The notes under the pieces: generated by a model
The model's input: only the letters and a program-made list of their open reading frames with translations
What the model was told of the DNA's origin: nothing
Database searches by the model: none
Part shown: piece by piece, positions 8,036 through 18,921 of the stretch
Position numbering within the stretch: the stretch's first letter is position 1
Layout: each line of letters starts with the position of its first letter
Program-made: the position numbers and the translations under genes
Source of the DNA: Nakaseomyces glabratus
Taxonomy: Eukaryota > Ascomycota > Saccharomycetes > Saccharomycetales > Saccharomycetaceae
Length of the DNA stretch: 64,000 bases
Reading direction: 5' to 3'
NCBI RefSeq assembly: GCF_010111755.1
Contig: NC_088962.1
Location: forward strand, 992,001 to 1,056,000

Positions 8036-10576
8036 ATGAATAACGGCACATTCCCTCAGAATCCAGCGCGCCAATCACATAACAATGCCATTAGTAAACT
8101 TGTTGATGATGCAAGGGGTTTGCCTAGCAGTACTTCCGAATTAGGTTCCATTCAATTGAGTATCAACGAGATTAGAAGAAGAGCCAATGATTTAAGAAAG
8201 AATAAAGACTACTCAGGTGACCACTCAAAAGCGCACTATCTGCTGGCTGCCAGTGGATTACCATTGCAAGAAATGGATTCATCACTGAAAGATCTTAAGC
8301 CAAAACAGGTTGTCGAACAATTTATCCCAAAATCACACGGAAGCGAATTAGACCTATACTTACAAAACCAGAAAAATGAAAGCATTTTATCTTCTATAGA
8401 GACGCTGCTTACTGTAGCATCCTCAGATTTCAACAAATTTGTAAACTCGAATATAAATATACAGTGGGAGAATTATGCTGACAGTGTTAAAAAAAGGTTT
8501 GGTATTTCAGTAAATAGAGATGATTTAGAGGAAAATAAAGATGTGGCTAACTTATCCAATGAAAGCTTAATGTGGGGAAAGACAGAAGGTAGCATGCTTG
8601 ATAGCGGTAACTCCAAATTAGACGTTAATACCAACTACCTGATAAGAGAGAAGTTTGAGCATTATGCAAGAATAATTTTTTGGTACAATAATTGCAGGAT
8701 TACTAAAAATAGCTGCAAACTTACTGAAGAATTTATTGAACTATTAAAAGGTAGAAATGATTTCAGAACGAAGTATATCTTGGAGGCTTGGGAATTTTTG
8801 AATGAATTCGATACAACATTGGGTACTGCAAAATCCTCTAGGAAGATTTTAGAAAAACAGTTTCTCAACTACGTTGATGAGCTATATCAAAATCGGATAA
8901 ATGAAGGGTTCCCAACCAATATAAACAAAATCAAGTCTTTCATTGAAAGTAAATTAAGATTCACTAATGGTTCATGGAAAATTCCAAATCTATCAATTGT
9001 GAATGGAAAGCCAATTTGGGCAGTCATTTTTTACTTATTAAGAGCTGGACTGATAGATGACGCATTAGAAGTAGCAATCAGCAACGCTTCAAGTTTTAAT
9101 AAGATTGAAAACTCCTTCGTCAAATATTTTAAAGCATATGCCTCCTCACCTGATAATGAACTTCCCCCAGATTTATCATCAGATCTACATACTGAATACA
9201 ACCAGTACATTAAAACCTCAATTGATGGTGATCCCTTCAGACTGGCTGTTTATAAAATCATTGGTAGATGTGACTTGACTAATAAGACAATTCCAGCTGT
9301 AACATTAAGTGTCGAAGACTGGCTTTGGTTGAACTTAACCTTAGTCAAAGAAAACTGCTCTAACACTGATCCAATATATGAAAAATATAGTCTAAACGAC
9401 CTTCAAGCCACAGTTACCACGTTTGGCGAGAAGCGTTTCCCCAATAATTACTTCCAAGTACTATTGTATTCCGGACTATTTGAGCGTGCACTTGAAGAAG
9501 CTTATAAAGTAAATGAGCTTGACGCTATACATCTAGCTATTGGCTTTGCTGACAAACATCTATTGCATATCAAAGCTAACAAGCATGCGGATTTCCATGG
9601 ATTGAGGACAACTGATAATGATCAAGACTATATTGATTTTGCAAAATTGTTGGGTAATTACACAAAATCTTTCAAGTATTCTGACCCAAGGATTGCTTCT
9701 GAATATCTATTTTTGATCGCCATCTGTGAAGACCCTGAAGTTATTGACCTATGCCACGAGGCTTTACGTCAACTTATTCTGGAAACAAATGAGTTTACTA
9801 AATTACTCGGTGAAGTGAACAAGGACGGTACTCGTGTACCAGGTGTAATCGAAGCAAGAAGACAATTAATAAAATTGGATGATATAAAAGAATACTTACA
9901 TACCATCTCTGAACAAACTGCAAGACAAGCGAACAACAACGGTAGAATTTATGATAGCTTGCTTTTATATCAACTCGCAGAAGAGTACAATATTGTGATA
10001 GCAATTGTGAATGGCTTATTGAGTGGGATATTAAGTAATACAAATTTCAAGAAGGGCATGCTCGATTTATATTCTGATCTTTCGAAGAACAACAAAGATC
10101 CGGTGGCCCTTGCAAAGAATTTGGTGAATATATATTTGAGCAATCCAGAAATTTCAAAACAAGTTGTTACTAAGAACAAAGAGACTTGTGTACTATTGCT
10201 CAAAATTGCTGAAATCAAAAATACATACCAATCAAAGCAGTGGGAATACACATTATCGCAAATTGAAGAATTAGATATGCTTCCTTTTACTGGAGGGTCA
10301 TCTATAAGAAGAAAAGCGCAAGAGTTTACTACGCTTAGCGGATATATCATGAATTGCATACCGAATGTATTACTGATGACAATGACAAGTACATCGGAAT
10401 TAATAAACTCTCTCCGTGCAAGCAGTTTCTCATCAATCTCCAAGAAGCAGCAGATTGCAGCGTTGAAGAGTGTGGGAAAAAATTGCATGATTTATGCAGG
10501 TATGATTCAATATAAAATGCCAAGAGAGGTTTACAGTCAGCTGATAGAGTTGGATTTGTCTCTTGAGACAATGTAA
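8036..10576 (+). CDS. NIC96: Nucleoporin Nic96 (Nup93 family)
   Basis: Linker nucleoporin of the inner ring of the nuclear pore, which anchors the Nsp1-Nup57-Nup49 channel complex. It has 846 residues against about 839 in S. cerevisiae. The sequence shows an N-terminal helical part with RRRANDLRK, then a long alpha-solenoid typical of Nup93/Nic96. Recognisable blocks are KPIWAVIFYLLRAGLIDDAL, SVEDWLWLNLTLVKE and FQVLLYSGLFERALEE. No membrane segment. It belongs to the block NIC96-RPN11-SAD1-YFR006W, which in S. cerevisiae lies just right of CEN6. YPI1, which follows NIC96 there, is absent here. Confidence 0.96.
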   Translation: MNNGTFPQNPARQSHNNAISKLVDDARGLPSSTSELGSIQLSINEIRRRANDLRKNKDYSGDHSKAHYLLAASGLPLQEMDSSLKDLKPKQVVEQFIPKSHGSELDLYLQNQKNESILSSIETLLTVASSDFNKFVNSNINIQWENYADSVKKRFGISVNRDDLEENKDVANLSNESLMWGKTEGSMLDSGNSKLDVNTNYLIREKFEHYARIIFWYNNCRITKNSCKLTEEFIELLKGRNDFRTKYILEAWEFLNEFDTTLGTAKSSRKILEKQFLNYVDELYQNRINEGFPTNINKIKSFIESKLRFTNGSWKIPNLSIVNGKPIWAVIFYLLRAGLIDDALEVAISNASSFNKIENSFVKYFKAYASSPDNELPPDLSSDLHTEYNQYIKTSIDGDPFRLAVYKIIGRCDLTNKTIPAVTLSVEDWLWLNLTLVKENCSNTDPIYEKYSLNDLQATVTTFGEKRFPNNYFQVLLYSGLFERALEEAYKVNELDAIHLAIGFADKHLLHIKANKHADFHGLRTTDNDQDYIDFAKLLGNYTKSFKYSDPRIASEYLFLIAICEDPEVIDLCHEALRQLILETNEFTKLLGEVNKDGTRVPGVIEARRQLIKLDDIKEYLHTISEQTARQANNNGRIYDSLLLYQLAEEYNIVIAIVNGLLSGILSNTNFKKGMLDLYSDLSKNNKDPVALAKNLVNIYLSNPEISKQVVTKNKETCVLLLKIAEIKNTYQSKQWEYTLSQIEELDMLPFTGGSSIRRKAQEFTTLSGYIMNCIPNVLLMTMTSTSELINSLRASSFSSISKKQQIAALKSVGKNCMIYAGMIQYKMPREVYSQLIELDLSLETM

Positions 10577-11107
10577 TTGCCAAACTTTTACTTTCAAAGA
10601 ATTCCGTATCGCTGCTTATGTGGCATGTAATAGATTTTCTATGCCTAGCTACCCAACACAGATCGCCCGTGATAAACAAATTGAGATGATAGGAAATTAA
10701 ATACACTTGCATATTAGAGGATTTTAATAAATAGAATGCCAGTTAGTACTACTCTTTACTTATGTGACAGTGACCTTTTACCATGTATCAGTGGGAACCG
10801 TATATAACTACATATAGCTAAAAGTGGCAAAAGTCAGCTTAACTGGGAGATGCACACCACATGGAACATCAAATTCAACCTTGAAGAAAAGGCTCGATAT
10901 AAGTCTCATTGAGTAACATAAATACTCGAAACTTCTTCACATTGAGCAGACAAGCAATCTAATCAATTGTATTACTATATTTATATTTCAGAGCACATTT
11001 TATTGACCCCGTACGTCTTTAATATTTGGTAATCCGAGTTCGAATTTAAGGGCATAGTTGTTTAGAGAGTAGGTTTGAAGTTACTAAGTAGGAAATTAAT
11101 ATAAAAG
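10577..11107. other. NIC96-RPN11 intergenic region (YPI1 absent)
   Basis: 531 bp. In S. cerevisiae YPI1 (YFR003C) sits here on the minus strand. I looked for its frame and found none, so it has been lost or moved. The region contains the RPN11 promoter with a PACE-like site. Confidence 0.6.
10824..10831 (+). promoter_or_regulatory. PACE-core site (Rpn4) upstream of RPN11
   Basis: GTGGCAAA, the core of the proteasome-associated control element GGTGGCAAA, with A in place of the first G. It lies about 280 bp before the RPN11 ATG. Proteasome genes of Saccharomyces are coordinated by Rpn4 through this element. That the site works here is an inference. Confidence 0.55.
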
Positions 11108-12028
11108 ATGGAGAGATTACAGAGGTTAATGATGAACACCAAAGTTGGTGCTGCTGATGCCAACAAAGATGATACCAAGGAGACGGTCTATATTTCGTCC
11201 ATTGCCCTTCTGAAAATGTTGAAACATGGTAGAGCAGGTGTACCAATGGAAGTTATGGGATTAATGCTTGGTGAGTTTGTTGATGAGTATACAGTTAATG
11301 TTGTTGATGTCTTTGCGATGCCTCAGTCGGGTACTGGCGTATCTGTTGAAGCTGTTGACGATGTCTTTCAAGCTAGAATGATGGATATGTTGAAGCAGAC
11401 TGGTAGAGATCAGATGGTTGTTGGTTGGTATCATTCCCATCCTGGGTTTGGGTGTTGGCTGTCATCTGTTGATGTTAATACACAAAAGTCTTTTGAACAA
11501 CTAAATAACAGAGCTGTAGCGGTTGTTGTTGATCCTATCCAATCTGTGAAAGGTAAGGTTGTTATCGATGCTTTCAGACTGATAGATACTGGCGCACTTA
11601 TCAACAACCAGGAACCTAGACAAACTACGTCAAACTCAGGTTTAATGAACAAGGCTAATATACAGGCCTTAATCCACGGTCTTAACAGACATTACTACTC
11701 TTTGAATATTGATTATCATAAAACCCCAGCTGAAACTAAGATGCTATTAAATCTACATAAGGAGCAATGGCAATCTGGCCTGAAAATGCAGGATTATCAG
11801 GAAAAGGAAACTGAAAACCTGGAAGCCACAAAGAGAATGGTTGCAGTAGCTCAACAATATTCAAAGAGAATAGAGGAAGAAAAGGAATTATCTGAAGAGG
11901 AGCTAAAAACTCGTTATGTTGGTAAACAGGATCCTAAGAAGCACCTAGCTAAAACAGCTGAGAATACACTAGAAGAAAACACTGTCTCAGTTCTTACCGC
12001 TGGTGTAAATTCTATAGCTATTAAATAA
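11108..12028 (+). CDS. RPN11: Proteasome lid deubiquitinase Rpn11
   Basis: JAMM/MPN+ metalloprotease of the 19S lid that removes ubiquitin chains from substrates entering the proteasome. It has 306 residues, the same as S. cerevisiae. The MPN domain starts near residue 27 ([15 protein letters not shown]). The zinc-binding JAMM motif is complete: His109 and His111 in YHSHPGFG and Asp122 in WLSSVD, with the upstream glutamate in EVMGLMLGE. The C-terminal helices ([15 protein letters not shown]) tether it to Rpn8 and the lid. It is nearly identical to the yeast protein along its length. Convergent with SAD1, with an 111 bp gap. Confidence 0.98.
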   Translation: MERLQRLMMNTKVGAADANKDDTKETVYISSIALLKMLKHGRAGVPMEVMGLMLGEFVDEYTVNVVDVFAMPQSGTGVSVEAVDDVFQARMMDMLKQTGRDQMVVGWYHSHPGFGCWLSSVDVNTQKSFEQLNNRAVAVVVDPIQSVKGKVVIDAFRLIDTGALINNQEPRQTTSNSGLMNKANIQALIHGLNRHYYSLNIDYHKTPAETKMLLNLHKEQWQSGLKMQDYQEKETENLEATKRMVAVAQQYSKRIEEEKELSEEELKTRYVGKQDPKKHLAKTAENTLEENTVSVLTAGVNSIAIK

Positions 12029-12139
12029 GCTGAGTTAATATCTATATGACTTGAATAGATAATGATGCATAATAATTCGTTAAATGGCCGTTAAATGAGT
12101 AGCGATAGATGGCAGACATTGTTATAAAAGGAAAGGCAA

Positions 12140-13423
12140 TCAATTTTGTTTCTTCCACAGCTGAATATAAGTTTCATCCAAGAATAAAAACTCTTCATCC
12201 TTCTGTTTTATGTGGTTACCATAAAACTCCATCCATCTTCCAGTTGATTTGTTATTCAATTGTATTCCCCATTTGCTTGAATAATCATCTGTAATGATCT
12301 TTTTTAGTGGAGAGTTCTTCGTTTCTTGCTTATGAACTACATTTTCAATTAAGACAAAATCGACATCTAATATTTTAATACTAGTTGGAAACGTTACAAT
12401 TGCTCTTTTCCTATTCTTAACAGGTTGCTTGGAATTGGGATCAAATCTATGATAATGCAAAATCAAATAATCAGGCAGTTCTGCAATTCTATATCTTTTT
12501 ATAGTATTACCAACCAAGGTTTCTTGTTCACCATCGTATTTTTTCATTAAGTCTTCTATATTAGTCTGCAATATGGCTTCATCGACTGATGAACTTTTAA
12601 AGACCGAATCTCCAGGAAGGTCCAGTGTCAAGCATGTAAAGGGCAGTAGCCTTCTCTTGGTTATCTTACCATCATCATCAATGTCCTGACTGTCAATCCT
12701 ACCTTTGATGCAGTCAAAGGATTGCTTCAATTGTGGACATTTGCTGATGAGAGCATTCAGCAAACTCAATAGAAAAACCCTGGGATCCTTATTCTCTAAT
12801 AACTTTGGGTAATTAATTGATATATAGCTCAGCAGCTCATCGGTCAGTACATGAGCTCTTAAAAGATTCTTTGACCAGTGCTTTCGCAGAATCAATCCAA
12901 ATAGCTTGACAAGTGGATCAAACTTATCTGTGTCCATCCCAACTAGAAATGTATCTCTGATGGGCGGGATGTGGCTTAGCATTACAATCACCACATTTGC
13001 AAAGTCTCTGTGGGAAGAATCATATAACGGAATAAATCCATTGTAATAGGTATGCGATGATACATCTGTGCAATTCACAGGAAACAGCCTTACTGCCTCT
13101 GGTTCATATGTAGGTGAGATGTTGTCACGTATTGTTTTCAATACCTCATTATAATCAACAGGCTTGATTATCTTACCCTCCGGCAATATATAGAACCGTT
13201 GTGTTTGAAACCGTACAAATATGTGATGGTTCTCATTGACTGAATGAGAAAACGCTGGTGAGTTCGGTTCTCTTCCTTGTAAGTACTTGCCGCAAACCAA
13301 GCAACAATAAACGTTTAAGTGTGAAAGGCTCACGGAACAAACTTTCTCCAAGTCAAAGTTCAAAGCTTTTTGATTCACTGTTGATAAAAAGGGAATAGCC
13401 CTGACATTATCGTTACGGTTCAT
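12140..13423 (-). CDS. SAD1: Snurportin-free tri-snRNP factor Sad1 (USP39 family)
   Basis: Sad1 is the yeast USP39 homologue, needed for U4/U6.U5 tri-snRNP stability and splicing. It has 427 residues against about 448 in S. cerevisiae. It has an N-terminal UBP-type zinc finger (CSVSLSHLNVYCCLVCGKY, then histidines in AFSHSVNENHHIF) and a ubiquitin-hydrolase-like domain from about residue 120 (NGFIPLYDSSHRDFANVVIVMLSH). The active-site cysteine of true ubiquitin proteases is not evident, as known for this family. Only 106 bp separate its start from the YFR006W-type gene on the other strand. The pair is in the S. cerevisiae order YFR005C-YFR006W. Confidence 0.93.
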   Translation of the reverse strand: MNRNDNVRAIPFLSTVNQKALNFDLEKVCSVSLSHLNVYCCLVCGKYLQGREPNSPAFSHSVNENHHIFVRFQTQRFYILPEGKIIKPVDYNEVLKTIRDNISPTYEPEAVRLFPVNCTDVSSHTYYNGFIPLYDSSHRDFANVVIVMLSHIPPIRDTFLVGMDTDKFDPLVKLFGLILRKHWSKNLLRAHVLTDELLSYISINYPKLLENKDPRVFLLSLLNALISKCPQLKQSFDCIKGRIDSQDIDDDGKITKRRLLPFTCLTLDLPGDSVFKSSSVDEAILQTNIEDLMKKYDGEQETLVGNTIKRYRIAELPDYLILHYHRFDPNSKQPVKNRKRAIVTFPTSIKILDVDFVLIENVVHKQETKNSPLKKIITDDYSSKWGIQLNNKSTGRWMEFYGNHIKQKDEEFLFLDETYIQLWKKQN

Positions 13424-13529
13424 CCAGGATCTGCACGCTGTATTGCAATAGAGATTTTGGAGAGGTAGTTTATGTACAGCTATTCTGAGTACGCAACTTA
13501 TTGATTATAGCTTGCCTTTTCGAACAAAA

Positions 13530-15002
13530 ATGTCTAAAGCTGCTCTTTTTCTAGCAGTGTTGATTCTGCTTTCAGTGCTATGGAGAAGGTGTCGGTATAA
13601 CAGGCAATTAAGTGATGGTAATGTGACTAGCAAGATACTTTACCCAAGCCGACTACATGCCACTAAAGTCAAGGAACTGTTTCTTGAAAGGAAAAACCTT
13701 GGTGGGAGTGGGAAGCGTACTGGACTGTTGCTATTCGGGAACAAGGCTGAAAGTAATAAGTACTGCGACACAGTGAGGAAGTTTAGACAGGAGAGGTATT
13801 TCTATTACTTGAGTGGTGTTGAGCTTCCTGGCTGTGCGATTATCCATGATTTCTGGAATGATAAGGTCATTCTATTTCTGCCAAATGTGAACCAAGATGA
13901 TATTCTGTGGAGTGGCATGCCGCTATCCTTGAAGGAGGCCAAAGAGAAGTACGAATGCGATGAGGTTTACCACCTTTCATCATTGGATGAAGTTTTGAAA
14001 GAACAATTCTCTGAACACTCTCTATTCACTACAGACACGGACAATTTTGATAGTGATTATGCAAAGTCCGTTGTCCGCTCATCAGACAAGGATCTATTCT
14101 ACAGCTTGAAGAAGTCGAGGATGCACAAAAATTGGTATGAAATACGTCAGATTAAGGAAGCTGTAAATATCTCTGAGAGATGTCATAGAGCAATTATATC
14201 ACGACTATCTCACTTGAAGGCCGAGCTGGACGTCCAAGCCGAGTTTGTTTACGAAGCCAAACGCCAAGGTGCAAGAATCCTGGCATATGATCCAGTGTGT
14301 GCTGCTGGTGCCAATGGGGGTATTTTACACTATGTTAAAAATCGGGATTTGATAAAGAACCAAGTCTCTTTATTGGTTGATGCAGGAGTTGAGTTCCAAC
14401 AATATGCATCTGATATTACAAGAAGTCTACCCCTAGGTGGGAAATTTACCCATAATCATAGACTTATCTATGATGCCGTTTTGGATATGCAAAAATCAGT
14501 AGCAGAAAAAATGAAACCAGGAGTATACTGGGAAGCATTGCATCTTCTTTCGCATAAAATCCTTATTAAACATTTACTAAGGATTGGAATTTTTAGGAAT
14601 GAATTCTCTGAATTAGAAATATTTAATAGAAAGGCTACTATTGCTTTTTATCCTCATGGAATTGGACATCTGATAGGTTTAGACGTTCATGATTGTGGGA
14701 CAAATACTGACAAATTTAATGATGATCTCTATTTTACAAATTTGAGGTTTCGTGGTAAGCTTGAAGAGGGCATGGTTGTCACCAATGAACCAGGTTGCTA
14801 CTTTAATCATATGCTCTTGAAGAAATACCTTTTTAATTCACCAGAACGCCTACAAGTTGTGAACTTGGAAGTATTAAAACTCTTCTTTGAAATTGGTGGC
14901 GTAAGAATTGAAGATTGCTATCATATAACCAGAATGAGTAATGAAAAATTAGGATCCTTGCCATCTAACCCTGACGAAATAGAAGAATTAGCAGCTGTTT
15001 AA
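13530..15002 (+). CDS. Putative membrane-anchored X-Pro aminopeptidase (YFR006W orthologue)
   Basis: An M24 metallopeptidase (pita-bread fold) of the aminopeptidase P / prolidase group. I start at ATG 13530 (490 residues); an upstream in-frame TTG is not credible. Residues 3-18 are hydrophobic and followed by basic residues, a likely membrane anchor or signal. An aminopeptidase-P N-terminal domain (residues about 40-180) precedes the catalytic domain. The metal ligands are all present: Asp284 and Asp295 (VDAGVEF, SDITRS), His380 (HGIGHL), Glu420 (TNEPGCYF) and Glu461 (GGVRIEDCYHI). It therefore looks active, cleaving the N-terminal residue before proline. The substrate is unknown. It is convergent with the sulfate transporter gene, 251 bp apart. 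Confidence 0.92.
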   Translation: MSKAALFLAVLILLSVLWRRCRYNRQLSDGNVTSKILYPSRLHATKVKELFLERKNLGGSGKRTGLLLFGNKAESNKYCDTVRKFRQERYFYYLSGVELPGCAIIHDFWNDKVILFLPNVNQDDILWSGMPLSLKEAKEKYECDEVYHLSSLDEVLKEQFSEHSLFTTDTDNFDSDYAKSVVRSSDKDLFYSLKKSRMHKNWYEIRQIKEAVNISERCHRAIISRLSHLKAELDVQAEFVYEAKRQGARILAYDPVCAAGANGGILHYVKNRDLIKNQVSLLVDAGVEFQQYASDITRSLPLGGKFTHNHRLIYDAVLDMQKSVAEKMKPGVYWEALHLLSHKILIKHLLRIGIFRNEFSELEIFNRKATIAFYPHGIGHLIGLDVHDCGTNTDKFNDDLYFTNLRFRGKLEEGMVVTNEPGCYFNHMLLKKYLFNSPERLQVVNLEVLKLFFEIGGVRIEDCYHITRMSNEKLGSLPSNPDEIEELAAV

Positions 15003-15253
15003 TAATTCCTTTTAATCTATAGTTGCAATTGTATTTATTAGTACCAGAGGACTAAGAAACTGGAAGTAAATATTAAATGCTCAATTATAAATAAATTTTT
15101 GACAGTAAAACAATAGTGTGTTAAATTATCATACTTGGTTCAGGAATATATAAATATCTTATCAAAAGAGTAAGTAAATGACTGCTTTATCTAATAAATA
15201 TTTGTAGCTATTAAATGAAGAATATGCAAAATAATAAATATAAACTTGGAGCG

Positions 15254-17431
15254 TCATACTAAATTGGAGTTAAATAAGGTATTAGAAATTACGCTACCAC
15301 TTCTCACGTGCATTAGATCGTTGCCATTTGTGTCCCCGTCTATTGCTCTACGTTCAATTATCAATAAAGCCTCCTCTATACAAGTAAAGAATGGAGTTTT
15401 CTCAATCATATCATTCATGTGATATCTTGCGGTAACCGCATTGTTAACCTGGACTGTTTCCACAAGATCAAGTATACCTGCAGATTTTAATCGTATTCTG
15501 ATTTCCCGGTCTAGCGAGACCCTAGTCAGATAAACTCTTACGTCGCGATGTACATAAGACCTAATGATCTCTAGCAGAATTTGTGCTGAGCCAGAATCCA
15601 TTGATGTCATACCTTCTAAATCAAATATAATATATTCCATATCATCCTGAGACACAATTGATGTTGAACCAGGGTGAACATTAGTAGAACCAAACCGCTC
15701 TAAGCGACTTAGTCTTGAACGAAGATCTTCGCCATTGGTAAATGTTAAGGGCTCAGGAATTTTGACTATATAACAATGTTCAAATTGTTCTAATGTGATG
15801 TTTTCAAAATCCCTTCCATTATAATTTTTGATATAGTCATCAACATTCACAAATTCGTCAGATCCCTCCAACTTAGCAAGAATTTGAATCCTTGATAGAG
15901 CGGAGTGCTTGACAATTAAAATGAGAGAGTAAATACACCCAACAGTAACACCCAATTCAACAGACTGGGATAACGTAGCAATAAAAGTTAAAGTAAATAC
16001 TGTGAGCTCACTATAACCACTGCAATGTATGTGAAATTTAATATCCGACGGAACTTCCTCCAAAAGACTAATACCTATTACAGTGGTGATCACCGATAGT
16101 ACACATGTTGGTGTATAATGAATCATTGGAAGAAGTAACTTTGCAGTCAATAATGTAATTAGTCCAACCATTGCTCCAGACATTACTGTTTTCCCACCTG
16201 AGAAAACATTCACCTTGGATCTACCATATCCCCCAAATGATGGAAGTGCGCCAAAAAGGGAACCCACAATATTCATAAATCCAAGAGCAATCAATTCTCT
16301 GTTTGAAGAATAAGTGAGGTTGTAGTCACTTCCCAATGACTTTGATGCTGTAGTAGATTCAAAGAACCCCAACATTGCTACTGCAAGCCCTTCGTTCCAC
16401 AAGGATGAATAAAGTGCCCTATTTTCATTTGATAATGGATTGCCTATAGAACCAAATCCATCTGCATTGAACTCTCCAATTGTACTAATGCCATAGGAGT
16501 GCTTAAAATCATATTTTAATGATAAAAGTATTGTCACAGAAACAACTAGCAAAATTTCCGGCACAAATATTAAAAAGCGGTATCTATTCATCAACTTCTT
16601 CTTAGCTATTCTTGTAGAGATTAAAACCAGAAAACAGATCAGACTCAGAATTGCTGTCGGCTTATGATAATATTCTGATGCATACCGAAATAAAAACATG
16701 ATTTTCCCAACTGGTGTGTGGTAATGACCTGCAACATCAGCTAATTTATGATTTAATTTTAGCTCTATAATTAGGGAATTTATTATCATGACTAAACCGA
16801 CAGAGCTAATGAATCCACGTAGCAGTGCTTTACTCAAAATATTTCCTAGAAATCCTAGTCTAACAGATCCCAAAAAGAACAATACTACCCCACTAATAAA
16901 AGTTATCATCATGGTTATGGTTACGGTACTAATTTCACTATCATGTGCGCTAAACTTCTCGGTTGCTTGCCCAACAACCAACGATATAGCACTTTCTGGG
17001 CCAACTATCATTTGAGGAACAGATCCAAATATTGCGTAAATCAGGGGTGTAATAGCCAAAGAGTAAAGTCCACATAATGGTTCAACATGTGCTATGGATG
17101 TTGCATAAGACAATGCTAAAGGTATTTGAAATGACGCCAGCGATATCCCAGCTACCAGATCTCCAAAGAATATCTCCCAAGAGTAATGTGGAATCCATGA
17201 CATACATGGCAAATAGTACGGGAGCAGCTCCTGATATTTAGGCCTCTGATCAATTGTATTGAGATCAACTTTCCTTACTCTAATTCCATTGTTCGGAGAG
17301 AGATCCTTATTATACTTCCGTGGTGTCGGTGAGCTCATCCTACCTGTTCTAGGATCCATCTGCTGGATGTTTATATCTATAGATCCGTAGCTAAAATCAT
17401 CGGCTGGCTTCAAACGTTGCTGTTTTGACAT
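15254..17431 (-). CDS. SulP-family anion (sulfate) transporter, YPR003C orthologue
   Basis: A 725-residue polytopic membrane protein of the SLC26/SulP family. After a basic cytosolic N-terminus (about 90 residues) come some 10-12 membrane segments, including the family signature around PLALSYATSIAHVEPLCGLYSLAITP and VGPESAISLVVGQ. A C-terminal STAS domain follows (about residues 530-690), with IIFDLEGMTSMDSGSAQILLEI. The best match is S. cerevisiae YPR003C, a non-essential putative sulfate permease whose substrate is not settled, rather than SUL1/SUL2. Position next to AIM45 agrees. The neighbour on the other side differs because the NIC96 block lies between it and PDH1. Confidence 0.93.
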   Translation of the reverse strand: MSKQQRLKPADDFSYGSIDINIQQMDPRTGRMSSPTPRKYNKDLSPNNGIRVRKVDLNTIDQRPKYQELLPYYLPCMSWIPHYSWEIFFGDLVAGISLASFQIPLALSYATSIAHVEPLCGLYSLAITPLIYAIFGSVPQMIVGPESAISLVVGQATEKFSAHDSEISTVTITMMITFISGVVLFFLGSVRLGFLGNILSKALLRGFISSVGLVMIINSLIIELKLNHKLADVAGHYHTPVGKIMFLFRYASEYYHKPTAILSLICFLVLISTRIAKKKLMNRYRFLIFVPEILLVVSVTILLSLKYDFKHSYGISTIGEFNADGFGSIGNPLSNENRALYSSLWNEGLAVAMLGFFESTTASKSLGSDYNLTYSSNRELIALGFMNIVGSLFGALPSFGGYGRSKVNVFSGGKTVMSGAMVGLITLLTAKLLLPMIHYTPTCVLSVITTVIGISLLEEVPSDIKFHIHCSGYSELTVFTLTFIATLSQSVELGVTVGCIYSLILIVKHSALSRIQILAKLEGSDEFVNVDDYIKNYNGRDFENITLEQFEHCYIVKIPEPLTFTNGEDLRSRLSRLERFGSTNVHPGSTSIVSQDDMEYIIFDLEGMTSMDSGSAQILLEIIRSYVHRDVRVYLTRVSLDREIRIRLKSAGILDLVETVQVNNAVTARYHMNDMIEKTPFFTCIEEALLIIERRAIDGDTNGNDLMHVRSGSVISNTLFNSNLV

Positions 17432-17907
17432 CAGTCAATATCCTTAAAATATCTTCTTTCTGAAATAACCTCACAAAAGTTAGTGGCTTTATGAAATACC
17501 GATGACAGTGCCAAATTCTATAACATTTAAAAGGTGCTTGCTTAGCTAACGATTATTATCGTTTACATAAGTATAATCTCTGAGAGATCGACCTCTTAAA
17601 TAACTTTTACCCACGAGATATTAAACTGCTATGTTAATTGTTTGATTATCAGCATTATTCAAGAATGTATTATGATGACTATGGTCGTTGCTAACTACAA
17701 CTATGACTACTCATAGGAATTATATGAACTGATTTGATGAGGTTTATTAATCTTATATATTTTTATGGTTCCCCAAATCATCAGATTGGTATTTTATACA
17801 GTCTTGAATATTTAAATTGCGTTTTAAAGTGAAAAACTTTGTAGATGGCCTGAACTTCATGATTCGAAGACGAAATAACGCTTTTGATAGGTATTGAATC
17901 AAGTAAT
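17432..17907. other. Intergenic region between AIM45 and the SulP transporter
   Basis: 476 bp between two minus-strand genes. It must carry the transporter promoter and the AIM45 3' end. AT-rich; no RNA gene or named site seen. Confidence 0.5.
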
Positions 17908-18921
17908 TTATTTGAGTTTTTCAGTTAGTTCAGGGAGAACTTTGTACACATCTTCAACCAATGCATAATCAGCTACTTTGAATATAGGTGCCTCTGGATC
18001 ATTGTTGATGGCTACAATGACCTTTGAATCCTTGATACCTGCCAGATGTTGGATAGCACCTGAAATGCCTGCTGCAATATATAAATCAGGAGCGACAACT
18101 TTACCCGTTTGTCCAATTTGAAGTGAGTTATCACAGAATCCGTTGTCTACTGCAGCTCTGGTTGCACCAATAGCTGCATGCAAAGTATCAGCCAGTGGTG
18201 TAAGCAATTTCTCGAAGGTTTCCTTGTCTTTAAATGCACGGCCACCAGAGACAATTACTTTTGCGGAACCGAGCTCTGGTCTACCACTTTTCAAAATATT
18301 CTCACTTTCCCATTCAATAGCGTTGCTATCTGGGATATCAACTGACTTTTCTGTAATGTTAGCACCTGAAGTTGATCCAGATGCTACAGCATCAAATGAA
18401 GATGGTCTAATTGATACAAGTTGCTTTTTCTGCGACGATTTAATAGTAGTAATGATGTTACCAGCATAAATTGGTCTAACAAAAGTTTGTTCATCTTTAA
18501 TTTCTAGGACATCACTTACCGGCTGTGAGTCCAATTCGGCACCTATTCTTCCCAGAATATTCTTACCAACTGAGGAGCTAGCGGTTACAAAATGCGAGTA
18601 ATCATCAGATTTCAACAACTCAGCTAGTGCGGGAGCAATTTTTTCAGGCAGATAGTGGTCAAATCTTGAATCATTCAAGACCAATATATTAGATAGTCCG
18701 TCACATTTGTAATTATTCTTCAGTGTTTCAGCAGCTGATGGGGCACCAGAGCCCAAAATTACGGCCGTAATTGGATTTTTTAACTTGCTTGAAGCATTCA
18801 AGGCACTCAAAGAGGCAGGAGATATCTCACCATTAGCAGTAGACTCTAAAAAGGTCAAAGTAGAGGCAAATCTAAAGTTGTTTGGCCTGAATGCACGTGT
18901 GACTAGTCTACTAGATAGCAT
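17908..18921 (-). CDS. AIM45: Electron transfer flavoprotein alpha subunit Aim45
   Basis: A 337-residue ETF-alpha protein, the mitochondrial FAD carrier that accepts electrons from acyl-CoA-type dehydrogenases. The N-terminus ([20 protein letters not shown]) is a typical presequence. The N-terminal alpha/beta domain starts with [17 protein letters not shown]. The FAD-binding C-terminal domain has [12 protein letters not shown], then [20 protein letters not shown] from residue 270 and [17 protein letters not shown]. In S. cerevisiae AIM45 is YPR004C, beside YPR003C and HAL1, as here. With CIT3, PDH1 and ICL2 nearby, an accessory link to propionate or branched-chain metabolism is possible, but that is speculation. 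Confidence 0.95.
   Translation of the reverse strand: MLSSRLVTRAFRPNNFRFASTLTFLESTANGEISPASLSALNASSKLKNPITAVILGSGAPSAAETLKNNYKCDGLSNILVLNDSRFDHYLPEKIAPALAELLKSDDYSHFVTASSSVGKNILGRIGAELDSQPVSDVLEIKDEQTFVRPIYAGNIITTIKSSQKKQLVSIRPSSFDAVASGSTSGANITEKSVDIPDSNAIEWESENILKSGRPELGSAKVIVSGGRAFKDKETFEKLLTPLADTLHAAIGATRAAVDNGFCDNSLQIGQTGKVVAPDLYIAAGISGAIQHLAGIKDSKVIVAINNDPEAPIFKVADYALVEDVYKVLPELTEKLK

Noticed and set aside
9970..10488. 172-codon frame antisense to NIC96
   Set aside because: Shadow of a well-conserved coding gene on the other strand.
13512..13529. TTG-initiated N-terminal extension of the YFR006W-type protein (also seen before SNF8 and ICL2)
   Set aside because: A normal ATG lies a few codons downstream in each case and gives the family length and expected N-terminus.
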